A stretch of 64,000 nt of DNA from an uncultured Pseudomonadales bacterium (GTDB lineage Bacteria; Pseudomonadota; Gammaproteobacteria; Pseudomonadales; Azotimanducaceae): the NCBI GenBank assembly GCA_958296195.1, contig OY282455.1:3348001-3412000 (forward strand), written 5' to 3'. The stretch's first letter is position 1; every line of letters begins with the position of its first letter. Both the position numbers and the translations under genes were made by a program. The notes below the pieces were generated by a model. It did no database searches, was not told where the DNA came from, and saw only the letters and a list, made by a program, of their open reading frames with translations. Positions 19,684 to 27,633 of the stretch are shown here, piece by piece.

Positions 19684-21404
19684 GCGGGCAGCCCCTGCCC
19701 TCCCAGGCGTCTGTAGATCCTGATGCCTTGAGCCGCTGCCCCTCCTTCATGGAAGACCCGGTATTCGTTGGCGAGGAGGCGCCGCAGGAGGTCGGCGTTG
19801 CGGCCGTCGAAATAACGAGGGACAACGGCCCCCGCTTCCGGCGCCGCCCTCACGACCAGCCAAGTGGGGCGAAGCGCCAAGATTCGCCCCACTTCGTCCG
19901 CGCCGACGCGGCCGGCCTCGGCGAGCGGCGCCATGATCCCTGGGTTTCCCAAATTGGAGGGATGCACAACCACCGAAACCGGCATCATGCCAAGATACCA
20001 ATAGATGAGTTGGCCGGCAAACGCATAGATGGTGTCGTTGCGTCCCCGCTCCTCGTCGATGGCCAGTGCTGCGGCCCGGATTCCATGCTGTGCGGACAGA
20101 TGCCCCGGAGTGGTGGCCAGCCTGGCAGTCGCCGGCGCCGCCTTCGCAAGCGCACCGGCTAGGGCGACTGCCGGGAGCAGATACCCCACCCAACGCAGAA
20201 CAGCCCTAGAACGCATCCAGTCAATGCCGTATGCGCAAAAGACGGCGCATATCGGGTAGAGCTGAAGCCAATAGTGGAGATAGGCGGCGCCGCTGATCAA
20301 CACGGCCAGAAGAGTCGCCAACAGCGCCAGCCAGAGTAGTTCCTGCTCCGCTGGGTCTGTCGAGCGCCCGACGCTAGGGGCTTCGGCACCTTCCGCCGTC
20401 CGATGCGCCGGCCAGAACGGAGCGAAGCGGCGCCGAACGGGCGGCAGCCGCAGGGCGGCAGCCGCTAGGCCGGCGGCGAATGCCGCGGCAAAGGGCAGGA
20501 ACAGTTGCGGCGCCGCCCAAATTTGGAAACGCATGTATTCCAAGAGCCCCGACAAGACCTGCGCCATGCCCATTGAGGATGAAAAGGAAAGCGGGACGAC
20601 CACATTGGCCAGGTAGAGCGCCTCCAAGGCGTCCGCCCACCCATAGACCAGCCCCAGAAAGCCAAGTGGCGCCAGCCCGGCGACGGCGAAGACCGGCACG
20701 GCCCGCCATCGCACACCCAAGGAGGGACGCAAGGGTGCGACGCCGAGCCAAGCGCCGCAGGCCAGCGCCAGGAAGCCCAGGTTGGTGCGCGTCAGGGTCG
20801 CTAGGGACAGCAGCAACCCGGCCGCGGCGACGGCCCACAAGCGCTCCCGCCGCGCCAGCAGTAGCCATAGGGCCGCCAGCGCCAGCGCCGTCGCCGGCAA
20901 GGCCGCCATGGTCGCCGTTCCAGGCCCCTTCGCATGTATGGCGATGAGCAGCAGGGCGCCGAGCCCCGCCGATGCGGGGCTGGTGCGGCGGCGGGCGATG
21001 GCGAAGACAGCGACGGCCGACATCAACAGAAAGAGGTCGCCCAGCGCCCGCACGACCAGTAGGGACTCCCCGAACAGAGCCATGGCGCCGGCAAGGAGCA
21101 GGAAGATCATCGGCGGCTTGTTGTCGAACAGCTTGACGTAGGGCAGGTTGCCGTCAAGCAGATGCCCCGCCATCACCGTGGCGGTGCTTTCGTCGTTAAA
21201 GTATTCCTGCTCCAGGCTCCTGATTTGCGTTGCGCCGACCGCGAGGACCAGCGCCATGAACCAGAGTGCGCCGCTGCGCCGGTGAAAACAGGAGCGGACG
21301 CCCGGCGCGGCGGCCTCGTTGCACACCGGCTTCGCCGAACCCCCGCCGGCCGCAAACGCCTTGGCGGAACCCGCTGCAATGGTTTGCTGATGAGCCGGCT
21401 TCAT
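19680..21404 (-). CDS. GT-C family (PMT/ArnT-like) membrane glycosyltransferase
   Basis: 574-residue polytopic inner-membrane protein with roughly ten hydrophobic segments. The first extracytoplasmic loop carries EQEYFNDESTATVMAG, the acidic site expected of lipid-linked-sugar glycosyltransferases of the GT39/PMT fold, followed by DGNLPYVKLFDNKPP. A soluble C-terminal tail contains GRILALRPTWLVVR. Paralogous to 29591-31255 and to the adjacent remnant. ATG at 21404 is preferred; the frame is open further upstream but unlike protein. Acceptor and donor are unknown; it is divergent from a sugar nucleotidyltransferase. Confidence 0.8.
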   Translation of the reverse strand: MKPAHQQTIAAGSAKAFAAGGGSAKPVCNEAAAPGVRSCFHRRSGALWFMALVLAVGATQIRSLEQEYFNDESTATVMAGHLLDGNLPYVKLFDNKPPMIFLLLAGAMALFGESLLVVRALGDLFLLMSAVAVFAIARRRTSPASAGLGALLLIAIHAKGPGTATMAALPATALALAALWLLLARRERLWAVAAAGLLLSLATLTRTNLGFLALACGAWLGVAPLRPSLGVRWRAVPVFAVAGLAPLGFLGLVYGWADALEALYLANVVVPLSFSSSMGMAQVLSGLLEYMRFQIWAAPQLFLPFAAAFAAGLAAAALRLPPVRRRFAPFWPAHRTAEGAEAPSVGRSTDPAEQELLWLALLATLLAVLISGAAYLHYWLQLYPICAVFCAYGIDWMRSRAVLRWVGYLLPAVALAGALAKAAPATARLATTPGHLSAQHGIRAAALAIDEERGRNDTIYAFAGQLIYWYLGMMPVSVVVHPSNLGNPGIMAPLAEAGRVGADEVGRILALRPTWLVVRAAPEAGAVVPRYFDGRNADLLRRLLANEYRVFHEGGAAAQGIRIYRRLGGQGLPA

Positions 21405-21500
21405 GTAGGCTATTCTACATTCGGCAGTCCCCGTCGGCTCCGCTCGAACGCTCAGTTGCGCCAAGCTGGGGCTATTCCAACGGATCAGACACAGTGGCAA

Positions 21501-22229
21501 ATGGCCTCTCCCGCCCGCTCGCCTAGGTTCCTCGTGCTGGCCGCCGGCGTCGGCGTCCGGCTGCGTCCGCTGACCTACACAACGCCCAAGGCGCTGGTCG
21601 AGGTTGACGGGGCGCCGCTTTTGGATCGCTGGTTTCGCTGCATTGAAAACTTTTGCGCCCGACCCGCCGAAGTCCTCGTCAACTCGCACCACTTGCATGA
21701 CCAGCTCGCCGACTGGGTGGCCGCCTACGCCCGAAGGTCCAAGTCACATTGGACCGTAGCCCACGAACCCTCGCTGCTCGGCACGGGGGGAACGCTGCGC
21801 AAGCATGCGGAGTGGCTCAACGGCGCAACCGCCAGCATGGTGATCTACGCCGACAACTATTCGAGCATTGATTTGCGGCGCTTCTGGGCCGCTCATGTCG
21901 CTGGGGGAGCGGCGGCAACGATGGCGCTGTTTCGCACCGCAACGCCCCAGACCTGCGGAATCGTGGTTCTGAACGACGCAAACCGAGTGGTTGATTTCCA
22001 GGAGAAACCGAAGGCGCCGGCGGGCAACTTGGCGAACGCCGGCGTGTTGGCCTTCCGAGCGGGAGTTCTCAAATCCCTGCTCAGAGAGGGAGACCGAGAC
22101 TTGGGATACGACGTGCTGCCGCGTTTGGCGGCGGCCGGCTGGCCAATCGACAGTTTTCACTACGACATAGGAACCCATCAGGACCTTGCCTTGGTCAGGC
22201 GCAGGGTGCGCACCGGGGAGATAGGATGA
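21501..22229 (+). CDS. Sugar-1-phosphate nucleotidyltransferase (RmlA/HddC-like)
   Basis: NTP-transferase fold enzyme making an NDP-sugar. The signature AAGVGVRLRPLTYTTPKALVEV is at residues 12-33, followed by PLLDRWF and an Asp in MVIYADNYSSID. It is 242 residues, the size of mannose-1-phosphate or heptose-1-phosphate guanylyltransferases. ATG at 21501 is the first Met before the signature. It overlaps the sulfotransferase start by 4 nt. A decayed paralogue lies at 33976-34130. The exact sugar cannot be read from the sequence. Confidence 0.82.
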   Translation: MASPARSPRFLVLAAGVGVRLRPLTYTTPKALVEVDGAPLLDRWFRCIENFCARPAEVLVNSHHLHDQLADWVAAYARRSKSHWTVAHEPSLLGTGGTLRKHAEWLNGATASMVIYADNYSSIDLRRFWAAHVAGGAAATMALFRTATPQTCGIVVLNDANRVVDFQEKPKAPAGNLANAGVLAFRAGVLKSLLREGDRDLGYDVLPRLAAAGWPIDSFHYDIGTHQDLALVRRRVRTGEIG

Positions 22230-23089
22230 GGTCGTCCGCCGCCGACCCCGCACCGGCCCCGGACCTCGTGTACGGCGCCAACCGGGATTTGACCAGCAAG
22301 ATCAGTACGCATCTGTTTTGCATTGCCCCGAACAATAGCGGCTCGACCTTTTTGAGCCGGGCGCTGGCGACCTGCCGAGCCGCTTGGAGCCTTCCCGACG
22401 AGGGCCAAAAAATCCCCGGCTATGTCGGCCCCGTCACAACGCGGGGCGCGGAGCTCGCAATTTGGGCGGCAGAGCGGCGAGCCATGCAGCTGTTCGCAGA
22501 CCCGCAGCGCCACAATTGGCCGCGCACCCGCAAGGCTTGGTATTTTCACGCTAGGGCGCAGAGCCCGGAAGCGTCCGTTTTCGTCGCCAAGTCGTCGCAA
22601 CAGGTTCTGCAAGTGGGCCAGTTGGCGGAGCATTTCCACAACGCCAAGTTTCTGTTCATGGTGCGCAATCCCTACGCCCTGTGCGAGGGGATCTGCCGCA
22701 ACCACCGCCGTCGCTTCGGACGGCAATCCCAGCGGCAGGCGGTGTCCAAACGGAGCTTGGAGGCGGCCGCCGCGGCCCATGCCGTCAACTGCCTCCGCCA
22801 GCAGCGCAACAACATTGAGGTTTTCGGCGCCCGCGGGGTTTTCTTCACCTACGAAGCCATGTGCGCAGCGCCGGAGCAGGTGGCCAAACAGGTGTACTCA
22901 CTGGTGCCGGAGCTCGCCGACCTCAACCTGCGCCAGCGCCTGCCGGTCAAGGGCCGGTACTTTGAGATGCTCACGGACATGAACGCCAGGCAGGTCGCCC
23001 GCCTGACCGCGGAGCAGCTAGCCGCCTTCAACCAAGTGTTTCAGGAGCACCAAGACGTTTTGGACTACTTCGGCTACGGAAGGCGGTGA
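22226..23089 (+). CDS. Sulfotransferase-like protein (copy 1)
   Basis: 287 residues. The PAPS-binding 5' loop is visible as LFCIAPNNSGSTFLSRAL near residue 31 and the 3'-phosphate motif as KFLFMVRNPYALCEG near residue 142. It is closely related to the protein at 32844-33791 along its whole length. ATGA overlap with the nucleotidyltransferase indicates an operon. It would transfer sulfate from PAPS to a glycan or a peptide; the acceptor is not known. Confidence 0.75.
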   Translation: MRSSAADPAPAPDLVYGANRDLTSKISTHLFCIAPNNSGSTFLSRALATCRAAWSLPDEGQKIPGYVGPVTTRGAELAIWAAERRAMQLFADPQRHNWPRTRKAWYFHARAQSPEASVFVAKSSQQVLQVGQLAEHFHNAKFLFMVRNPYALCEGICRNHRRRFGRQSQRQAVSKRSLEAAAAAHAVNCLRQQRNNIEVFGARGVFFTYEAMCAAPEQVAKQVYSLVPELADLNLRQRLPVKGRYFEMLTDMNARQVARLTAEQLAAFNQVFQEHQDVLDYFGYGRR

Positions 23090-23136
23090 CCCCTAGATGC
23101 CTTGCGCTCTGGCCGGCGGGTGGCTAGACTTCCGAA

Positions 23137-23769
23137 ATGACTCTGAAGCGGGCACCAACAAAGGAGGAATCCGAACAAGCAGCTGTCCGCCCGTCCTCGT
23201 GGCTGCGCAGCCTAAGCGAATCCTTGGAGCGCACCACCTGCCTGCAGCGGGGCGACTCGGCCTCGCTGGAGGCTGGCTTGGAGGCGCTGGTGGGCATCTG
23301 GTCCCGGCTGCGGGCCAGCGGCCGTTGCGTGTTTTGGGCCGGGAACGGCGGCAGCGCGGCGATAGCCTCCCACCTGTCGCAGGACTTGCTCAACAAGTGC
23401 GGCCTCAAGTCCCTGACCTTCAACGACCCCGCGCTGATCACCTGCATGGCCAACGACTACGGCTATCAAGAGACGTTCAAGCGGCCGCTGGCCGCCCTTG
23501 CCCAAGAGGGGGACCTGCTGGTGGCGGTGTCCAGCTCCGGCATGTCGGACAACATCGTCAAGGCCGCGGAAGCGGCTTTGGAAATGGGTTTGGAGGTGGC
23601 GGCCCTTTCCGCCTTCTCCGCCAACAACCGCCTGCAGCGGTTGCCGGCAACACTCTCGTTCCATGTGCCGACGCACAGCTACGGGCAGGCCGAACTGGCC
23701 CACGGCGCCCTGCTGCACGCGGCGCTGGATTGCCTTGAGCGGGAATTGCAGGACCAGCCTGGCGCCTAG
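23137..23769 (+). CDS. gmhA: Phosphoheptose isomerase-like SIS-domain protein
   Basis: SIS-fold sugar isomerase, most similar to sedoheptulose-7-phosphate isomerase GmhA. Key stretches are FWAGNGGSAAIASHLSQDL near residue 65, AVSSSGMSDNIVKAAEAALE near 130 and a conserved C-terminal GQAELAHGALLHAALD. At 210 residues it is slightly longer than GmhA (about 192). With the upstream nucleotidyltransferase it could supply an activated heptose for a surface glycan; the heptose kinase is not in this window. Confidence 0.8.
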   Translation: MTLKRAPTKEESEQAAVRPSSWLRSLSESLERTTCLQRGDSASLEAGLEALVGIWSRLRASGRCVFWAGNGGSAAIASHLSQDLLNKCGLKSLTFNDPALITCMANDYGYQETFKRPLAALAQEGDLLVAVSSSGMSDNIVKAAEAALEMGLEVAALSAFSANNRLQRLPATLSFHVPTHSYGQAELAHGALLHAALDCLERELQDQPGA

Positions 23770-23802
23770 GACGAGGGCAACTAGCCGCAGTCCACGACGG
23801 CC

Positions 23803-25863
23803 ATGCCGCTAAGCTTTCCTTTTGCGCAAGCGCGGGACCGGCCAAACGCCCCGCGCTGGCAGGCGGCCTGCAACTTCCCAGCAAACCGAGGCGCCTTGGT
23901 CCTGTGCGCTTTGTTTCTGGCCGTGGGCGTGGCGGTGGTGGATGACTACGGCGCGTCCTTGGACGAGAAGGACCAGCGACTCCTGGCCGTCAACGTCGCC
24001 GACTATGTGGCAAGGTGGGCGCGCGACCGGGAGGCCCTTGAGCAGGGCTATACGGACGGCGTCGCCAAATACTTCGGCGTCGCCTTTGAGCTGCCGCTGC
24101 TGCTCGTCGAACGCGCCCTGGGGCTCACCGACAGCCGCAGCATCCACCTAACCCGCCACATCCTCACCCACGCCTTCTTTCTGTTCGGCGGATTCTGCTG
24201 CTGGCTGCTGGCGCACCGCCTGTTCAACAGCCGCCTCCTGGCGACCTTCGCCATGCTGTTGTTCCTGCTGCACCCGCGCCTGTACGCCCACTCCTTCTTC
24301 AACTCCAAGGACATCCCCTTCGCCAGCATGTTCATGATCGCCCTGCTGCTCGCACACCGAGCGTTCGACAGAGACACCTTAAGGGCCTTCCTAGCCTGCG
24401 GCGCCGGCGTCGGCGTCCTAATAAACCTCCGCATCATGGGCATCATGCTCTTCGTCGCCGTGCTGGCCATGCGGGCACTTGATTTCATGCAGGCATCCAG
24501 TCGAGAGGAGCGCAAGCACGCGCTGCAGACCGGCAGTGCTTTCGCCTTGGCCGCGATCCTCTCGCTACACGCCATTTCGCCTTACCTTTGGGCCGACCCG
24601 CTGGCTTTTTTTGAAGGCATCGCAACGCTCGCACGCCATCCCCTCCGTGCAATCGAACTGTTCCAAGGCGAATTCTGGGCCGGGTGGGACCTGCCCATGC
24701 GCTATGTGCCCGTTTGGTTCTCCATCAGCACCCCGCCAATCGCCCTGCTGCTGGGCTTGGTTGGAGCGGCCTGGATTCTTCGCCAGGGCGCAAAACGCCC
24801 CATAGAGGTTCTCCGCAACGGGCCGCTGCGCTTCGCGTTCCTGCTGGCGGCCTGCGTTGCGGCACCCGTTGCCGCCGTTGCCGGGCTGGGCGCCACCCTG
24901 TACAACGGCTGGCGCCAAATGTACTTCATCCACGCGCCCTTTTGCCTGTTGGCGACGTTCGGCCTGCACTGGCTCGCAGCCGCCCCAAGGAGCGCCCGCC
25001 AGCGGGCCGGCGCTTACGGCCTAACGGCCCTAGGGTTAGCCACCGTGGTCGCCTCCCTGGTGGCCATCCATCCCTATCAGCACCTCTACTTCAACATTCT
25101 GGTGGATCGAACGACCCCGGAGCGTCTGCGCACCCAATACCAAATGGACTATTGGGGCATCGCAGTGCGCGACGGGCTGGAGCACCTGCTTGAAAGATAT
25201 CCGTCGTCCCCCATTCATGTGGTCGGTGCCTACGGCAACATAGGTCGGTCGGCCGCAATGCTGCCGGAGGCGGACCGGCGAAGAATCTTGAAAAGCCCGG
25301 CGCCGTCCGGCTTTTACAGCTTCTACATTGGCGGCTACCCTTGGCGCCAAGGGCGCGGGAATCCAGCGCAAGGGAGCTTCGCCCCCTCCCTATACGACCG
25401 CAGGATCTACAACAGCACCATCCTAACGGTGGCGGCAGTCGATCCACGCTTGGCCGGGAAGGCGGCGGTTGGCGCCTATCGAAAAATCCTCTCAGCCGCC
25501 AAGGCGGGCGAGGCCGTAGTGCAAGCAAACTTTCAGGTGTACCTGCACGACGGCAACTTGATCTACGTCAACGAAGCCTGCAAGCCGGACGATTTTCTGA
25601 GCCCCTTTTTCCTGCATGTGGTCCCCTTAAGCGTGGACGCGCTGCCGCTGTGGCGCCGGCGGCAAGGCTTCGAACGGCTGGACTTCAGCTTCGTGCAGCA
25701 CGGCCTGAGGTTCGACGGGACGTGCCTAGCGTCCGTTCCCCTGCCCGACTACGGCGTCGCCCGCATCAGCACCGGCCAGACCGCGAGGGACGGCCGCGAA
25801 CTGTGGCGCGGGGAGTTCGTTCCTGCACATTCCGGCCAGCCCGAGAGACTTGCGCTGTTCTGA
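23803..25863 (+). CDS. Large polytopic membrane protein, GT-C glycosyltransferase-like
   Basis: 686 residues with about ten hydrophobic segments in the first 430 residues and a soluble C-terminal region. An acidic loop DDYGASLDEKDQR near residue 48 follows the first helix, as in GT-C enzymes; LHPRLYAHSFFNSKDIPF is a further conserved-looking stretch. It is not closely related to the other GT-C genes here. Its last six codons (from 25844) and its stop fall inside the terminal repeat of the transposon remnant, so the natural C-terminus was replaced by insertion. Confidence 0.65.
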   Translation: MPLSFPFAQARDRPNAPRWQAACNFPANRGALVLCALFLAVGVAVVDDYGASLDEKDQRLLAVNVADYVARWARDREALEQGYTDGVAKYFGVAFELPLLLVERALGLTDSRSIHLTRHILTHAFFLFGGFCCWLLAHRLFNSRLLATFAMLLFLLHPRLYAHSFFNSKDIPFASMFMIALLLAHRAFDRDTLRAFLACGAGVGVLINLRIMGIMLFVAVLAMRALDFMQASSREERKHALQTGSAFALAAILSLHAISPYLWADPLAFFEGIATLARHPLRAIELFQGEFWAGWDLPMRYVPVWFSISTPPIALLLGLVGAAWILRQGAKRPIEVLRNGPLRFAFLLAACVAAPVAAVAGLGATLYNGWRQMYFIHAPFCLLATFGLHWLAAAPRSARQRAGAYGLTALGLATVVASLVAIHPYQHLYFNILVDRTTPERLRTQYQMDYWGIAVRDGLEHLLERYPSSPIHVVGAYGNIGRSAAMLPEADRRRILKSPAPSGFYSFYIGGYPWRQGRGNPAQGSFAPSLYDRRIYNSTILTVAAVDPRLAGKAAVGAYRKILSAAKAGEAVVQANFQVYLHDGNLIYVNEACKPDDFLSPFFLHVVPLSVDALPLWRRRQGFERLDFSFVQHGLRFDGTCLASVPLPDYGVARISTGQTARDGRELWRGEFVPAHSGQPERLALF

Positions 25864-26544
25864 AACCCGCCTCCCGCAAGGCTTCCGAAGCACCTGAGAT
25901 TATTTTTCAACCCACTTTTCGACGATGGCATGCGGGTTTGCGGGGCGTTGGGGGGTCGGATTCGGGCATTTCCAACCCATTTGCCGGGCTGGGATTTGGA
26001 GAAAGGCGTGGCTGTGGGATGCGCACCGCATCCGCCCGCTGCTGGACACGCGGGAGCTGTGGCGCGAGGACTGGGACGCCCTGCCCGCGCAGCCTGGCTT
26101 GCCGAAGCTGCGTCCGCTTCATCCCGATCGGGTGGACAATGTGCTCCACAGCGGGAGGGGGGAGGTCTTTTGCCGGTGTCCGGCGACGGGGGAGATGCGT
26201 CCCATGGCGTTCCAGGGCCACGAGGAGAGGCGCGCCGCGCTGAAGTACCTCTGTCCGGCCGTCGCCTACGGGCTGCAGTGCGCCGGACGTGCGCAGTGCT
26301 GCCGTGATGCGGGGATCCCCGAGTCCAGCTGCGAGGCGACCTACGGAGCAACGCTCCGGGACGGCGCTCGCCCAGACGGCGGGAAACGCCCCCAAAACAC
26401 GCCCAAGCCCCGCCAAGAACTGAAAAACACACCCGAAACGACCCGAACCAGGCCGTTCCGCAGCGCTCCGAGGACGCCAGTGGGCACCGGCGGGGGAAAG
26501 CCTGCGGCAAAAAGGGGCTGGAAAAGGCTACAGCGCAAGTCCCT
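25844..26544 (+). mobile_element. IS remnant with terminal inverted repeats and a transposase fragment
   Basis: Left end AGAGACTTGCGCTGT (25844-25858) and right end ACAGCGCAAGTCCCT (26530-26544) are inverted repeats with one mismatch. Between them the plus frame around 26010-26320 encodes a cysteine-bearing fragment (VFCRCPATGEMRPMAF, then ALKYLCPAVAYGLQCAGRAQ) typical of the middle of DDE transposases. Both the start and the catalytic C-terminal part are missing, so it cannot move by itself. The ends match the MITE at 42845-42982. The IS family is not assigned. Confidence 0.75.
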
Positions 26545-26608
26545 CTTTATGGCGCTGAACAGAAATGGCTGTTATGCTTCCGTTTCCCATTCATGGAGGA
26601 GAATGAAG

Positions 26609-26789
26609 ATGGATCCTGTTGCTGACAACCATAACCCCCCCCCCCCCCCCGGAGGCTGAAGGCGCCGCCCGGAAGCCTTGGAGCAAGCCCGAGCTGCGGC
26701 TTGTGGACTTCTCCCTGAGACCGACCGGAAGCGGCCCCAATCGTGGGGTCAATGAAGAACCTACCCACAGCTACGCTCCCATTTCCTGA
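26609..26789 (+). CDS. Putative lasso-peptide precursor, frame-shifted at a C16 tract
   Basis: ATG at 26609 has GGAGG 9 nt upstream. Reading from it enters 16 consecutive C (26635-26650) and ends at TGA 26657; with one C fewer, or two more, it would continue as a 59-residue peptide to TGA 26787. That peptide has the leader motif WSKPELRLVDFSLRPT followed by G and the core SGPNRGVNEEPTHSYAPIS. Relative to core Ser1, W is -17, P -14, L -12 and T -2, the lasso leader spacing; Glu9 could close a nine-residue ring. TTG at 26619 would give an in-frame 56-residue version without slippage. An asparagine-synthetase-like cyclase candidate lies 0.85 kb downstream. Confidence 0.65.
26635..26650 (+). repeat. 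Homopolymeric C16 tract inside the precursor gene
   Basis: Sixteen consecutive C residues, by far the longest homopolymer I noticed in the window. It separates the best start codon from the leader-core frame by one base. Such tracts change length by polymerase slippage and switch genes on and off in several bacteria; they are also a common site of sequencing and assembly error. Confidence 0.95.
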
Positions 26790-26801
26790 CCGGCCAAGCC
26801 A

Positions 26802-26830
26802 CCCCGCAAGCCGTAGATGGGCTTGTGGGG
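26802..26830 (+). terminator. Hairpin downstream of the precursor
   Basis: CCCCGCAAGCC (26802-26812) and GGCTTGTGGGG (26820-26830) can pair over 11 bp with one G-U and a 7-nt loop, starting 12 nt after the precursor stop. A short T run follows about 15 nt later, so it may be a terminator or a stabilising 3' hairpin. Confidence 0.5.
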
Positions 26831-26884
26831 CATTTCGGTGCTTTTTGGCGGGTAACCCCCTAATCGGTTCAATGCGGCTCTACT

Positions 26885-27019
26885 AGGGGCACTTGGCGCA
26901 AACCCGAACTGCGGCGGGTGGATTTCTCCCTAGGATAGACCGAAGCCGGCGTCAGGGCGGGCTTCACTGAAGCCGAGGGGAGTCCTCATTGACCCGCATA
27001 CACTCCCCACCTTTCCTGA
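26885..27019 (+). pseudogene. Decayed second copy of the lasso-type precursor
   Basis: The DNA aligns with the first precursor from the leader through the stop and beyond (TTTCCTGACCGGCCAAGC is shared at both). The leader reads TWRKPELRRVDFSLG and then hits TAG at the point where the first copy has RPTG. The frame opens at 26864 without a usable start codon, and the core region has several indels. A hairpin (GAGGCC 27034-27039 / GGCCTC 27050-27055) follows the stop, as in copy one. This is a non-functional tandem duplicate. Confidence 0.65.
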
Positions 27020-27234
27020 CCGGCCAAGCGCCCAGAGGCCAACTCCAGGCGGCCTCCTCCCGACCCGCCCAGGCCGGCGACAAAACCTCAGTGTTCGCTG
27101 AAACACCCGCCAACGCACTAGGCATTCGGGGAAACCGCCGCACAAAACCCAGGGTGCAAGTCCCTCGGGAACGGAATGCTGGACGTGCGGTCGCCCTTCC
27201 GTCAAAATAGAAATCGATTTCTGTTTTGCATGGA
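27020..27234. other. Spacer between precursor remnant and ATPase remnant
   Basis: Contains the GAGGCC/GGCCTC hairpin at 27034-27055 and a perfect 14-bp palindrome AGAAATCGATTTCT at 27209-27222, 13 nt before the ATPase remnant start, a possible operator. I see no gene in the rest. A stretch around 27146-27170 looks structured but I could not match it to an RNA family. Confidence 0.4.
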
Positions 27235-27557
27235 ATGCCCATGTTGCCCAGAAAAATCGCGCCCGTGCTGCGCAGCCGCCTGGCCCAATTCCCGGCCGCC
27301 GCTGGCGGGCCCATCACTTGCGCACCGCTGACCAACGGGAGATCGATTTGTTGCTGGAGGTGGATTCGGAGCTTTGGGCGCTGGAAATCAAGCTAACCGC
27401 CCAGCCTGGCCCGCAAGACCTCGCACGATTGAACGCCAACGCCGACCTGGTCCGCGCCGACCGGCGCTTCCTAGTGTGTCAGCGCAGCGAACGCATGGAG
27501 AATGGAACGCAAGTCGTCTGCGACCTAGCCGGGCTGGTGGAATGCATCGACCGATGA
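27235..27557 (+). pseudogene. Internally deleted AAA ATPase with DUF4143 domain
   Basis: The first codons (ATG 27235 or 27241) read PRKIAPVLRSRLAQFPAAA, the usual N-terminus before the P-loop of this family. At about 27315 the sequence jumps, in another frame, to the family C-terminus: LRTADQREIDLLLEVDSELW, then LEIKLTAQPGPQDLARLNAN, ending near 27557. The P-loop, the rest of the ATPase and most of DUF4143 are absent. These proteins are about 400 residues when intact. Confidence 0.8.
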
Positions 27558-27633
27558 AAACCTTGCCCACGACTGATGGAGGCCGGGGCAGCCAAGTGAA
27601 AAGGCAGCATGGTTGCGCCTCAACTGGCGTCTT

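Noticed and set aside
25925-26659. A 244-codon plus-strand ORF running from the IS remnant into the C16 tract
   Set aside because: It joins a transposase fragment to unrelated downstream sequence and ends at the stop after the C run; only the transposase piece and the precursor start inside it are meaningful.
26728-26786. Reading the lasso core from the Gly before Ser1
   Set aside because: That would put Thr at -1 and the first Glu at position 10, outside the usual 7-9 ring; starting at Ser keeps Thr at -2 and Glu at 9.
27121-27200. Possible structured RNA (riboswitch or group II intron fragment)
   Set aside because: Contains a GGGTGCAAGTCCC-like stretch but no complete conserved core of a family that I can verify.
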